A DNA stretch of 64,000 nucleotides from positions 23,716,965 through 23,780,964 of the forward strand of contig CM064632.1 in assembly GCA_032717465.1 (NCBI GenBank), given 5' to 3'. The translations under genes and the position numbers were made by a program. Shown here in pieces: positions 43,866 through 56,456 of the stretch (position 1 is the first letter of the stretch; every line of letters begins with the position of its first letter). Source of the stretch: Coenobita brevimanus (taxonomy: Eukaryota > Arthropoda > Malacostraca > Decapoda > Coenobitidae). The notes beneath the pieces are model-generated. The model was given only the letters and a program-made list of their open reading frames with translations. It had not been told where the DNA came from and made no database searches.

Positions 43866-44095
43866 GCAATCACCCTCCCATCCTAACTTCATTACCTAGC
43901 CCTGCCAATCCCCACTGACAAGTCTTGAATCTCACACTAACTTCCCTATAAATTACCAGCAAGGCCAGTGGGGGAGTACATGAAGCTGTAATCAATCCAT
44001 AGTCCAGTGGATTTACAAGGCTTCCTATCAGTTCTTCCTTCCAATCATATTTCTACAAATTTTCTCCTTCATTCCAGTCCTTCAATACTTTATAT

Positions 44096-44100
<5 letters not shown>

Positions 44101-44142
<42 letters not shown>
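44101..44142 (+). repeat. (CT)21 microsatellite
   Basis: Uninterrupted CT array. Confidence 0.97.
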
Positions 44143-44147
<5 letters not shown>

Positions 44148-44159
44148 TCCGCCAACGAA

Positions 44160-44660
44160 TTTTGAGGAGGTTATTTATTCGCCTGTTTGTCTTTTTATCT
44201 GTCAGTTCACACGATATCTCCAAAAGTTCTTAGTGAGTTTTGATGAAAGTTTGTGGAACGGTGGGCCAAGTTCCAAAAAAGATTTGATTTAATTTTGGGG
44301 ATGATCCGGATCCGGATCCTACCGCACATTATCTCCAAAAGCTCTGAATTAATTTCAATGAAATTTTGGGGAAGGGTGGGCCATAGGCCAAGAAAGAATT
44401 CATTAAATTTAGGGGCCGATCCGAATCTGGATCCGTATCCGGATCGTATGTGTCCCACACAACATCTCCAAAAGTTCTCAATCAATTTTACAGAAAGTTT
44501 GTGGAAGAGTGGGCCATAGGTCAAGGAACAATTGATTAAATTTTGGGTCGGATCCGGATCCTATGTATTCCATACAACCTACCCATGGATCCGAATCCGG
44601 ATCTTTTTTTAATGGCAATGGTATTGGTGGAGGTATACGCTCTCCGAATGCCTTCTAGTT
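44160..44660 (+). repeat. ~120-bp tandem repeat with GGATCCGGATC motifs and conserved flanks
   Basis: Three units start at atctccaaaagttcttag (44213), atctccaaaagctctgaa (44331) and atctccaaaagttctcaat (44464). Each has a tttgtggaa...gtgggccat block, a ttgattaaattttggg block and a block of alternating ggatccggatc words. Leader: ttatttattcgcctgtttgt. Trailer: ggtattggtggaggtatacg, ctctccgaatgccttctag. I recall similar sequence in other marine animals but could not verify it. Non-coding. Confidence 0.85.
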
Positions 44661-44696
44661 CTTACTGTTGCCATGCTTAGCTTAAACTGTCTCCTA

Positions 44697-44915
44697 TGCC
44701 AGTTATTCTCTAACTTGGCCTAAAATTTACATCTCTCCACCTTGAACGTTCACTTGTAACAACACACTAACACCAGACGATAGCGCAAGTCAAGAAGCAA
44801 TGCTATGGAATGGATGTAGAGCAGTAGATTTACCTTTTTCTGCCGCAGAGCTACGGGAAAGATGCTGCAAAAGGACGAAATTCTGGCCAAGTTAGTGTAC
44901 AGGAGTTCATAGTCT
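44697..44915 (+). repeat. Dispersed repeat family C, copy 3
   Basis: ctctccaccttgaacgttca, cttgtaacaacacactaaca, gcaatgctatggaatggatg, gccaagttagtgtacagga: same order as 13360-13565. Confidence 0.65.
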
Positions 44916-44929
44916 AACATTGTGGCAAG

Positions 44930-45120
44930 TATTCTCGAAGGTTATGGCAGATCCCTAACACCTCTCCCTTACAGATTTAGTCTGGTTACGGTCGGCTAAT
45001 ATCGTTTTGTGCGCTATTTATGCAGTGTATGGTGATATTAGAGCAACACAGTAGAGGACAGAAAGGTGTAATAGGCAAAACAAACAGCTTAGCAAGAGGT
45101 GTTTGAGAGCATCCAAAACG
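44930..45120 (+). mobile_element. Family A foldback element, two arms
   Basis: Left arm gtattctcgaaggttatggc, agatccctaacacctctccc, ttacagattta; right arm ggcaaaacaaacagcttagc, aagaggtgtttgagagc. The loop (atcgttttgtgcgctattta, gcagtgtatggtgatatta) is shared with 5475-5720 and partly with 51783-51990. Confidence 0.75.
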
Positions 45121-45813
<693 letters not shown>

Positions 45814-45896
45814 TAAAAATTCTATTTTGGGTGAGATTCGTTTTGCATGTGTACTGGTGGTAGGTTTAAGTCTCACTGGTCCTAATGGTGGAAGCA

Positions 45897-45901
<5 letters not shown>

Positions 45902-45961
<60 letters not shown>
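45902..45961 (+). repeat. Compound (CT)19-(CA)12 microsatellite
   Basis: CT passes directly into CA. Confidence 0.97.
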
Positions 45962-45962
<1 letters not shown>

Positions 45963-45999
45963 AACTCACCACAGATTCCCTGTCCCAAATAAGATTCGG

Positions 46000-47190
46000 T
46001 TTCGTAAGAGGGCTAAGGATTAATGCATATCGACAAAACATGATCACTGTGACACACAATCAGTTTTAAACCTAAACTTCACAATCTCCCTCTATTGTAC
46101 GTCACGCAACAATGCAGTTTAATGTAAGGAGATTTAGTGCAGGATCTTTATGTCTCTTTATTTTCGTTGGTTCACATGGAATCTTGCAATAAGTTCTCAC
46201 TCCTTAGTAAGCCATGGTTCCTATTCTTTTAAGTTCAAGAAACTTTCTTGCAGCTCTTCCTTTACAGTGTACATTGCTTATTACTGTTGCTTTTCTATCG
46301 TATGCTATTCATATATTTAAAAAATCTACACAGGTTGCAGGAACAATATGGTACGATGCATGAAGGGATCATATACAAAAATAAATTGGCGAGAAAAGAC
46401 ACTAAAGAGCTTTCTTATCTGACGAGAATGCAGGGTTTTCTTTTGCAGATTCTGATATTGCAGCAGAGGAAATGCATGTACAGTATAAAGTTTGAAAGAC
46501 TTGTTCTCAAAACCTCATATCGGTCTGGTCAAGGGTCAGGGTCACTGGCGTTTACAAATCTACCCTGAACAGAAAGTCTGATAATGACTCGGGCACATTC
46601 TAGTTATAATCAAAACAAATCATATCCCCAAATGGAAAATTCAAAAAACGAAAAACCCTGTGGCTTCAAAAACTTCTTCTGCCCCTTGCTTTTTTCTACG
46701 TAGTCTTCCAAGCAACGCTTTCTTATATTTTCTGGATAAATTTCCGAGAAACTTGTCTAACATTCTGTATGCATTTTTTCAGACCACTATTTGTTTTTTT
46801 CTTTTTTTTTCACAGCACGATGGTTTTAAAGACGGTTTTAATCTTTTTTTTTTTCCACGATAATATTCAACGCGGTGTTTCTTACTGGCTTTCCTGTAAT
46901 GGTAAGATTATTTCTACGGCGCTCATGTTTTCTCGGGTCTTTCTTTACGTAAGTAGTTTTGCTCATGTTATTTCTCTCATTAACTGTTTAGCTGGTAATT
47001 ACATCATCGTAGTGAAGGAGTTTAAACCCCGGAATCTTGTGACGCATTTCTGGCATTTATATTTTCTTTAGGCATTTATATTTTCTCTTCCACTTTTTTA
47101 GTTCTGCCAGTGTTACTTTTTTTAGTTAACTGCATACCAAGTAATTCTATCAATGCAGTAAAGGTGGTTGAGACCAGTAATTCGTTTATT
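46000..47190. other. No gene recognised
   Basis: AT-rich, T-run-containing sequence. Short hydrophobic frames reflect T-richness. No motif seen. Confidence 0.5.
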
Positions 47191-47194
47191 TTTT

Positions 47195-47350
47195 TTTATT
47201 TATTCTTGCTACCACCAGACGATTTTATGCGGCAATTACGTAGGATCTTTAGTGGAGGATGAATTAAGGTCTTATCTATCCCCGTCTGTTCAGAAAGTCT
47301 CTCCGAAGATGAATAAAATCGCCTGGGAGCAACAAGAATAAACTTTTAAA
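47195..47350 (+). mobile_element. Family B element with inverted arms
   Basis: The left arm ttattcttgctaccaccaga, cgattttatgc and the right arm gaataaaatcgcctgggagc, aacaagaataaa are inverse complements over about 28 bp, giving a foldback of about 150 bp. It is followed by aaatacgtcatcgagatgaa, gggatta, the recurrent family B trailer. Confidence 0.7.
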
Positions 47351-47520
47351 AATACGTCATCGAGATGAAGGGATTATCACTTCATTTCCATCACCGGTCT
47401 TCCGTCCTCTAAGCTGAGTAAGGTGGCTTGAGTCAAGGCCCATAAAACCAAGGAGTCAGCAGGAGGAAAATCAAGAAAGACGGCAGCGAAGTGAAGGAGC
47501 TTAACCTTTAATGTCGGGAC

Positions 47521-47799
47521 GCATATTTCCCTGCTGTATTACGGTTCAGCACCGCCTCCGGGAACGTCAGCCAGGAACGACGCTCGCCCCCTCGTTTCAA
47601 AACTAATCATAGGTTTTTCTCGGGTATATGCTCAATGTGTTTCCCAGGCAAAATTACAGATTTTTTATTTAAAATCTTATCTATACCTAACCTAACCTAA
47701 CCTAGCTTAACCCAACTTAGCCTAGCGTTACCCTATCCCACTAGGGCTGCCTGGCTGAGGGCGGTGGTGCTGAACGGTAATACAGAAGGGAAATATGCA
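47521..47799. mobile_element. MITE with ~45-bp terminal inverted repeats, 8-bp target duplication and telomere-like core
   Basis: GTCGGGAC at 47513-47520 is repeated at 47800-47807, flanking the element directly. Left end GCATATTTCCCTGCTGTATT, acggttcagcaccgcc; right end, read inward, TGCATATTTCCCTTCTGTAT, taccgttcagcaccaccgc. The 8-bp duplication suggests a hAT-type transposase. The centre (47689-47720) holds cctaacctaacctaaccta, a TTAGG-type run. Confidence 0.85.
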
Positions 47800-47814
47800 G
47801 TCGGGACAGCTCAG

Positions 47815-47990
47815 GTGTTCTTATTCAGCTGCCGCCAGACGATTTTATCCAGCTGAGAGTGAGTCATAGGAGCCAGATGATTAATGTTACCCATCACCCT
47901 CTTATGGGTAGGTCAACTCGTACGGTATTCTATTAAAGCTACCACCAGACGATTTTATCAATCTGAATGAGTCACATGACCGAGGATAGT
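47815..47990 (+). repeat. Family B repeat, two tandem pieces
   Basis: gccgccagacgattttatcc (47830) and taccaccagacgattttat (47941) are each followed by a gagtcata/gagtcaca block. Confidence 0.6.
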
Positions 47991-48163
47991 TTCATTTTAA
48001 CCTCCATTCTTTCTCCTTTACATCACACTTATTCCTCGTTATTATTTACCTTCGCCCTTGTAACTCTTGCTCCTCCATCCCTTTCGTCCTTCTTCCCAAA
48101 TCGTGGTTTAATTTCCTTTCTCATTTCCTTTCTTAGATTTTTCGCATCTCTCGCACTGGCATT

Positions 48164-48165
<2 letters not shown>

Positions 48166-48242
<77 letters not shown>
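48166..48242 (+). repeat. (CT)38 microsatellite
   Basis: Uninterrupted CT array. The flanks 48000-48480 are pyrimidine-rich. Confidence 0.97.
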
Positions 48243-48246
<4 letters not shown>

Positions 48247-48484
48247 TTTACTTCGAGTCTCGTGACCAGCCTTCACTTTCACTTTCAATGAACTTCCACC
48301 TCCATCACTTCCTCTCCCACCGCCCTCTCGCTCTCCAGCTCTCTCTCCCCTCTCCCTTCCCCTCCAAGTCACATTCCCTCACTGTTACTTCAACTCTTCC
48401 ACTCTGTCATACCTATTTCTCTCCTCGTGTACTCTCCCCTCTCCCCTTCTCCCTTAGCCAATCTTTTCCACCAACAGTATTAGA

Positions 48485-49420
48485 AGTGACGGAGGAGGGA
48501 GGGGAAAAGAAAGAGAGCCCTTGAGAGAAGAGAACAGTGGGGGGAAAAGGTACGTATGGAAAGAAAAGAGGGAGGAGAGAGGAGGAAAAGAAGATGGAAG
48601 AAAGAGGAGAAAAATCATGGAACTGAGGAAAGGACGGAAGAGAGGAGAGGAAAAGAAGGAAGAGAGGGGAGGAAAGGACGGAAGAAAGGGGAGGAAAAGA
48701 AGGAAGAGAGGGGAGGAAAGGACGGAAGAGAGGACAGGACAGGATGGAAGAAAGGGGAGGAAAAGGGGGAAGGAAGGGGAGGATAGAAGGGAAGAAAGAG
48801 GGGGAAAAGAGGGAAGGAAGGGGAGGATACGACGGAAGAAGGAGGGGAAACGAAGGAAGGAAAGGGAGGATAAGAAGGAAGAAAGGGGATGAAGAGATGA
48901 AAAAGAGAAGAGGACAAGATGAGTTTGAGGAGAGGACAAGATGGAAAAGAGAAGATAATAAGAGGGATGAGAGGAGAGGACAAGATGGACACGAGGAGAA
49001 GAAAGAGGGAAGAGGAGGGTGGGGGAAGGGGGGAGAGGTCTTGGGTGCAGGGGAGAGAGAGCCTAAGAAAGTAAGAGAGAAAAGGAGAGAATCGAGGAGG
49101 AGAGTAAGGAAATAGAATAATGAGAGGAGGGACGAAAGGAAAGGAAAAGTGGGAATAGGGGACGGAAAAGAGGGAGAAGAGAAAGAGTTCTTTGGAGGAG
49201 GGGAGGGAGGTGAGGCGAAAGGTTGGAGGAAAGGAAGGACAAGGGAAGGAAAGTAGGAGAAAATCGGAAGACAGCGTGATGTCTGGGGAGGAGAGGAGGA
49301 AGGAAAAGGAAAAAATAAAAGAGGGGAAGGACAAGAGCTGGGGAAACAAGGAAAAGGAAAGGTTGAGGCGAAAAGAGGAGAAACAAACAGAAAAGGAAGA
49401 GGAGAAACGAAAGGAAAATG
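48485..49420 (+). repeat. Polypurine minisatellite (GGAAAGGACGGAAGAGAGGG)
   Basis: About 935 bp with very few pyrimidines. Degenerate units of 30-35 bp (gaggaaaagaaggaagagag, gggaggaaaggacggaaga). The 459- and 352-codon minus-strand frames across it are low complexity. Confidence 0.92.
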
Positions 49421-50296
<876 letters not shown>

Positions 50297-50339
50297 TTAC
50301 AAAAAATGAGGGAGAGTAATTTTAAAAGTGTCCTTGATG

Positions 50340-50700
50340 GTGAATGAAGGTTAGAAGTAGCGAGAATTGGCGAGAAGTGGCAAGATTTGACGAGAAGTAG
50401 CGAGATGTGTCGAAAAGTACCGAGATGTGGCAGGAAGTGGCGGAAAATGACGTGATATGGCCATAAGTGGAGAGAGGCGGAGAGATTTGGCGAGATAGCG
50501 CGAGAAATAGTGACATAAGGCGAGAAGCGACATATATCGAGAAGTGGCGAGATTTGGCGAAAAGTGGCGTGGGACTGAGGGGAGAAACGGCGTGACCAGG
50601 GAAGAAGCGACGAGAATTTGTGGGATATTGCGAGAAGTGGTGAGAAAATGAGTGAGGAAAAAATAATAATAATAAAAATATAACCGAAACCCGGCAACAA
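50340..50700 (+). repeat. Degenerate ~10-bp repeat (GTGGCGAGAT)
   Basis: Repeated tggcgagaa, gtagcgaga, gtaccgaga, atttggcgag words every 10-12 bp. Confidence 0.75.
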
Positions 50701-50900
50701 GTGGCGAGACCAGACGAGCTATGGCAATATGTGGCGAGATCAGACGAGATATGGCAACAAGTGGCGAGATCAGACGAGATGTGGCAAGAAGTACCGAGAT
50801 CAGACGAGATGTGGCAAGAAGTACCGAGATCAGACGAGATATGGCAAGAAGTGGCGAGATCAGACGCGAAGCGACGAGATATACCGAGCACTGACAAGAG
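50699..50900 (+). repeat. 30-bp minisatellite (GTGGCGAGATCAGACGAGAT)
   Basis: Six units of gtggcgagatcagacgagat + atggcaacaa, evolved from the 10-bp repeat before it. Being a multiple of three, it stays open as a 10-residue VARSDEIWQE protein repeat in one frame. Confidence 0.93.
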
Positions 50901-51080
50901 ACTATGTGCTTAGGCGCAAATTGTGAGGAGGTGTGGATGAGGATGAATGGCAGAAAGGATGGCTGGACGAGACGAGGCGAGACGAGACAAGCGGCAAAAC
51001 CAGACGGGATAAGAGGAGAAGAGGCGAGATCAGATTAGATGTAGCGAGATCAGACGAGAAATGACGAGATATTGCAAGAA

Positions 51081-51196
51081 ATACCAAGGGTGTGCGTTGT
51101 TAGGCGGAAATGTTGTGGTGGTGTGAAGATGGAGGGTGGATGGGATGGCGTTACTTCACCAGGGAACACATTATGTATCCTACCACACTGGCATAA

Positions 51197-51198
<2 letters not shown>
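51081..51198 (+). repeat. Dispersed repeat family D, copy 1
   Basis: ataccaagggtgtgcgttgt, taggcggaaatgttgtggtg, gatgggatggcgttacttca, ccagggaacacattatgtat: about 90% identical to 58073-58195. Both copies are followed by a GA array. Confidence 0.85.
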
Positions 51199-51199
<1 letters not shown>

Positions 51200-51239
<40 letters not shown>

Positions 51240-51500
51240 AGGGGAGGAAGGAAGAGATGGTGGTAGAGGGACGGGGAGAGGAGGAAGGGAGAGAGTGTTG
51301 TAGGGAGATGGGGAGATGAAAGTGATGAGGTGGGACTGCATGGGAGAGAGGGCAAAAAGTGGAGAGACAGAAAGGGAGGGAGAGAGGGGGCGAGTGAGAA
51401 GAACCACACACATCTATGGCGGTAGTCGTCTCAGGGGGAATCGGTGAGAGGGGGAGGGGGAATGGGAAAGACGTAGAGAGGGAGAAAGAGCGAGAGGGAA
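51200..51500 (+). repeat. (GA)17 microsatellite and polypurine extension
   Basis: Pure GA at 51201-51235, then purine-rich to 51500. No gene. Confidence 0.85.
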
Positions 51501-51782
51501 CACATCCATACACCCTACCATTCTAAGCTATATAGGTATGTAGGTCTCGAGGGGAAAGGGTGAGCAGAGGGAAATTGTGAATATCGGATACGGTCATAAA
51601 GCCCATTCGCCTCCCTTGCCTCCTCACTGCTGGATTCAGACACACTTGAAGGAGACGTAGTGGACAAAGGTGCATCTTACCACCCAACAGACGAATGGCA
51701 ACATGCATCTCAATATTCTAAGGCACATCTACGCATCTATGAATCCAGTGATGAAACAGAGACAGAGAGGCGAAAGGACTCT

Positions 51783-51990
51783 TGGGACCCATCTCGTGCG
51801 TCAGGAGGCTCCCCAGCACCTCTGCCTTAGCAATTTATTTTTGGATATGGCTGTTTAATATCGTTTTGCACGTTATTTGTGCAATTTAGAAAGATTTATG
51901 TAACAGAATAGGACAGTAAGGAATAATAAACACAAGTCACTCAGGAAAAGGTGTTAGTAAGGTTCTTAACCGACGAGAATACCACCTTCG
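51783..51990 (+). mobile_element. Family A foldback element, two arms
   Basis: Left arm cgtcaggaggctccccagca, cctctgccttagcaattta; right arm cacaagtcactcaggaaaag, gtgttagtaaggttcttaac, cgacgagaatacc. Confidence 0.75.
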
Positions 51991-52860
51991 TATTTCACTG
52001 AACATTATCTTCACGTCAGAATCCTACTACAATGGCTATAGGCATTCGATGTGGCCCCTGTAACGCAGTGAATGAATGTGTGTTCCTTTACTTCAATACA
52101 GAGTAGACAGCTGTGGACATCTTTGTTAACTTCCTCACGATCGGGGCAGCTCTACACGATTTATTCAACTTAGAGTGAATCATAGGAGCCTGAGAACGTT
52201 AATGCTATCACCATCAATACCCTCTGAGCTTTATTAATTTATTTATATTCTGGACACAGTACACTACCGTTCCCTAAGCCCTATCCGCCCTGCTAAGCAT
52301 CACAAAGTGGGTCACCTGTAAGCCCTAATACCTTTCCTTCACGCTGATTACGTGCTAGTTTCTCACTTAGGAATGATGTGATGGATCGTCCCTGGGTCCT
52401 TCTAGACAGCATTCCACTGCTCTATCCACTCCACCATCACCTACCACGATGATGAACGTAGTGTTTGCTGTCACATCACATCCACGCCTCACAACTCACT
52501 GCCCACGTTCTGGAGCCCTTTCAAAGTTTTCCGCTGACATGAGAGGTTCCCCTTTTTGTTTCACTCTCGCAGACACACAGAGTTAATTAGCTTGAGTTTA
52601 CCCGGAACACTTGGGTCCAGTGTTCTCCAGATAACGCACTTTGTTGCTGGAAAAGTGGATAATGCTGGTTTCCGGCAATATCAGTTTTCGTAACGTATGG
52701 TTTGTAAGCGTTACCTCGGTCTGTATTGGATCTCCCTTCTCAAGTGTTCTCATCCATATATATTGTTGGCATTTACCAGACTTTTTTTTTCAGTTATCAT
52801 TCCACATTTCTATTATAATATTTTATTTTCAATCACTTATCCTTTTTTCTGATTTTATGC
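51991..52860. other. No gene recognised
   Basis: Includes a family B-like fragment near 52150-52215 (cgatttattcaacttagagt, gaatcataggagcc). Otherwise nothing supported. Confidence 0.5.
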
Positions 52861-52864
52861 TGCC

Positions 52865-52865
<1 letters not shown>

Positions 52866-52945
<80 letters not shown>
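52866..52945 (+). repeat. (GT)40 microsatellite
   Basis: Uninterrupted GT array. Confidence 0.97.
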
Positions 52946-52948
<3 letters not shown>

Positions 52949-53065
52949 GAATCAGACAAAAAGCTTTAGGATAATCTTACTTCTGGAAGTTTCGTTGTTA
53001 CCATTACCTGAATCTTGTTTTATTAATCCATCTGCATTTTAAACATTAGTATCATTCCTGGCACA

Positions 53066-53114
53066 TCATGATCATGATCATCATCATCATCATCATCGTC
53101 GTCGTCGTCGTCGT
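53066..53114 (+). repeat. (ATC)n-(GTC)n microsatellite
   Basis: atcatgatcatgatc, then atcatcatcatc switching to gtcgtcgtcgtc. Confidence 0.95.
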
Positions 53115-53165
53115 CACTGTCATTTTTATTATTTTTTCCCGCCTAGTGAGGTGATAATGCAATGG

Positions 53166-53167
<2 letters not shown>

Positions 53168-53256
<89 letters not shown>
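53168..53256 (+). repeat. (GT)44 microsatellite
   Basis: Uninterrupted GT array. Confidence 0.97.
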
Positions 53257-53259
<3 letters not shown>

Positions 53260-54170
53260 CAAAATATCCCGAAATCAAATGTGAAAATTGTACCCAAACT
53301 CTGGGTGCAGTATCCCGAGATATGTGGCTTGTTTGTTAATAATTTTGGTGAAGCTGCAATGATATGCCTCCGATTGCCACAGGGTTTTGCAAGAAAAAAT
53401 ACCTTCCAACTTTTTCTTTTTGCTTGTCATTATTCACCATTTTCTATCGTACCATCAACGAAGAGAACGGCTATTTAAAAGGTAATTACTAAAAATTCTT
53501 CAAAGGCAAGTTATACCCAATGACCTTCACTAACATGATACCTAAAACAACAGGCTTCGGAATGCTAGTGTGAAATTTAACTTGGGAGAAAACGAAGAAA
53601 TCCTAAGACTTTTGAGGGCAATGCTGCGATGTTATGCCACTAGATCTTGGCCGGCCCTTCACGCTTCACTTATCGTTGATATTCGCTGGTATATGTCGTA
53701 ATGCGCCTCTCTCTCTCTCTCTCTCTCTCTGATTTTTTTGATGCTACCCATCCAGAAATTCAGTCTCCGTTCTTGTCTTCTCTCACGCCAATCTTGCCAT
53801 CCCCCCTCCTTAACTACCCTGCCTACTATACTTCTCACTTTCCTCCTCCTCCACCTCCTACTCCTCCTCCTCCTCCGTCACAACGCCAGCAATGAGCTTG
53901 ATTATGTGGCACTTACGCCGTCTATTTATCTTCTCGAAGTTTTAATATCCTGGACCAGCCAATTTCTCTTGTATAAAGCTGTTCCAAGGACCCTTACTTC
54001 CCCCCCCCCTCTCTCTCTCTCTCTGATAATGGCTGTACCGGATCAGTATATCTTCTATATTTCCTGCTTTTACGGCCGGCTGCTTTGTGGCACCGGAGCT
54101 GAAAATGTCGTTCAGTTTTAGGCACAAAGCATGAATGTCACTACTCAGTGAAGTTAGTCAAGTACATAAC
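53260..54170. other. No gene recognised; short CT arrays
   Basis: CT runs at 53707-53730 and 54009-54023, a (CTC)n stretch at 53843-53876. No coding signal beyond low complexity. Confidence 0.5.
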
Positions 54171-54363
54171 ACGGTCATTCTTTTTCCGGGGGTGTTATGG
54201 GGGGCAGGATGGAGAGAAGGGGAAAGGAGAGGGAGGAAGGCAGGGGATGGGGAGAGGGGCAGGAAGGAATGGGTGAAGGAAAGGAGGAGGAAAATAAAAA
54301 GGGGAAGAAGACTGGAGAGGGGAGGCAGGGTTGGAGAAAGGAAGAGGAAAGGGGAAAGTAGAG

Positions 54364-54370
<7 letters not shown>

Positions 54371-54419
<49 letters not shown>

Positions 54420-54486
54420 CTGCATAATAAGCACAAATGCAACAAAGGCTCGATTTGCAAAAAGCGAATGTTATGTGCATGTGGCC

Positions 54487-54521
<35 letters not shown>

Positions 54522-54612
54522 GCATAATATGCACACATGCAACAAAGGCTCGATTTGCAAAAAGCGAATGTTATTGTGCGTGTGGCCTTTCAGACAGAGA
54601 GAGAGAGAGACG
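54371..54612 (+). repeat. (GA)23 followed by a 100-bp tandem duplication with GA junctions
   Basis: tgcataataagcacaaatgc at 54421 recurs at 54521 (tgcataatatgcacacatgc). Both copies run through caaaggctcgatttgcaaaa and gtggcctttcaga and are separated and followed by GA arrays. 54190-54370 is polypurine. Confidence 0.93.
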
Positions 54613-54659
54613 AGTGGAAGGGGAAGAGAATCATAATAGGCGAAAGGGAGAATAAAGAG

Positions 54660-55523
54660 AGGGTGCATGCGTAAACAAAAATGGCTTCAAAACGGGAATG
54701 GATGCTTTTTAAACCCTCCTCAATACAACACGCTGATATTACATGCCTTTCCCTCCCTTTTATTTATTGCAACCATGGATATTAAAACCTGAATATTTAA
54801 ATCTACTATTATTATTCCCATAACGCAATATGGCGAACAGTTCATATTTGTATGTCCCTTCCTCAACCCCCTTCGGATGGAATTTCGTCTCTGTTTTGTT
54901 CCGGTTCCCTACAAACGATTTTATTCAGCTACTGAGAGGCTTTTAAGTATTATGGGCTAACCAGGTTCTCATTATCCCTTTCACTACAAGATCTTCCCAA
55001 AGGTAAAAAAAAAGTCTATAGATAACAAAAAACACATGATAATATATAAATAAAACAATAACTTCGAAAATGCAACTGATGCCATGTATAAAGTTTGTCC
55101 AAAAAAGCAGGTCACTTTCGTATTTCATTCCCTAAGAATCTTGCTTTAAAATTTTCCAAGGCCTTGACCCAATAATGCAAAGATTACGTGCACTTCCCAT
55201 TTATTAAAAACTAATAAGTGAAATCTCTTTTTGAAAAATTTCGTCTTAAAATAAAGTATAATATTCAATGTCTAAATCACTCCTGAAGATCAAGTAAAAA
55301 AAGTGCTATTGTGGACACTACTAGCGATCCCCATCAGAACGATAATTAACGAGACAGTGGCCACTGACTCTGATAATCCAGTATTGCGATCATCAGAATC
55401 ATATCAAACTTTTTGTGTAAAAGTTTATTAATGCTTCAACAAAAAAGTAGATTGATATTAGTGTCCACTATAATATATCTGTTACTGTTCTCACCCCATG
55501 ACACAGTGGAAAATCTCTTACTG

Positions 55524-55525
<2 letters not shown>
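54660..55525. other. No gene recognised
   Basis: AT-rich sequence with a family B-like scrap at 54900-54950 (caaacgattttattcagcta). Confidence 0.5.

Positions 55526-55526
<1 letters not shown>

Positions 55527-55567
<41 letters not shown>
55527..55567 (+). repeat. (CT)20 microsatellite
   Basis: Uninterrupted CT array. Confidence 0.97.
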
Positions 55568-55572
<5 letters not shown>

Positions 55573-55734
55573 TTTCTGTCTTCTCTTTTCCCCTTTTTAC
55601 ATTGTTAATGGTTTACTTGATGGTTCATGTGAGCATTGTGAAAAGGGGAAATTACTGTAATCAGAATGATGATTATGTTAATCAGGTATTCAGTTTTATA
55701 TAGTTACATACGTATATAATGGGAATAAACACTG

Positions 55735-55945
55735 CCAAGAAGGACGTATTTCTGCTCAGTAAACACTCAAAGGACTTATTTCTGCTCTGTAAACAATCAA
55801 AGGACGTATTTCTGATCTGTAAACATTCAAAGGACGTACTTCTGCTCTGTAAAAGAGCAAAGGACGCATTTCTGCTCTGTGAATTCAAAGGACGTACTTC
55901 TGCCCTGTCAACATTCAAAAGACGTATTTCTGCTATGTAAATATT
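55735..55945 (+). repeat. 33-bp minisatellite (AAGGACGTATTTCTGCTCTG)
   Basis: Six to seven units of aaaggacgtatttctgctct + gtaaacattc. The 33-bp period keeps one frame open as an 11-residue KDVFLLCKHSK repeat for 73 codons. One unit is shortened by 6 bp. Confidence 0.93.
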
Positions 55946-56033
55946 TCTGTCAGCATCACTCTCTTCGGGTGTCATTTATAGAGGATCTTGTTCATTTTTT
56001 TTTACGAGAAACGTATTTCCATAACAGCTTTTA

Positions 56034-56036
<3 letters not shown>

Positions 56037-56078
<42 letters not shown>
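56037..56078 (+). repeat. (GT)21 microsatellite
   Basis: Uninterrupted GT array. Confidence 0.97.
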
Positions 56079-56080
<2 letters not shown>

Positions 56081-56456
56081 CCTAGGGTCCTGCGGTGCTA
56101 TTAGGGTAATACTTTGGAAACAGCCACCAGTTTTGCAAAATAGCTCAGTGCTTAACCACCTCACCCCAACCACATCATTAACACTTTTAATATATTCCTG
56201 TTGTTCCCAGATAGTTGTATTAAGTTAACCTTATCTTTGCCTCCTAGGACAGAGATTTTCATTAATAACTATCCTATAACAAACGAGACTCGAATGAATC
56301 AAACAGATTTAATGTCTGGTTTCCTGTGTACAACTCTCCTACTCTACTAATAACCAGGCTTGCTCCCTCTTCCCTCTCGCCCTTGTTCTCGTCTACACTT
56401 CCCGAATTAGTTTACTTATATTTTCGTGCATTTCAGAGATCTTAGAACTTGCTTAA

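Noticed and set aside
46660..47071. Hydrophobic frames resembling membrane proteins
   Set aside because: T-rich sequence generates F/L codons; no conserved pattern or signal of coding constraint.
47689..47720. True telomere end
   Set aside because: Only three or four CCTAA units, degenerate at one side, and located inside a terminal-inverted-repeat element.
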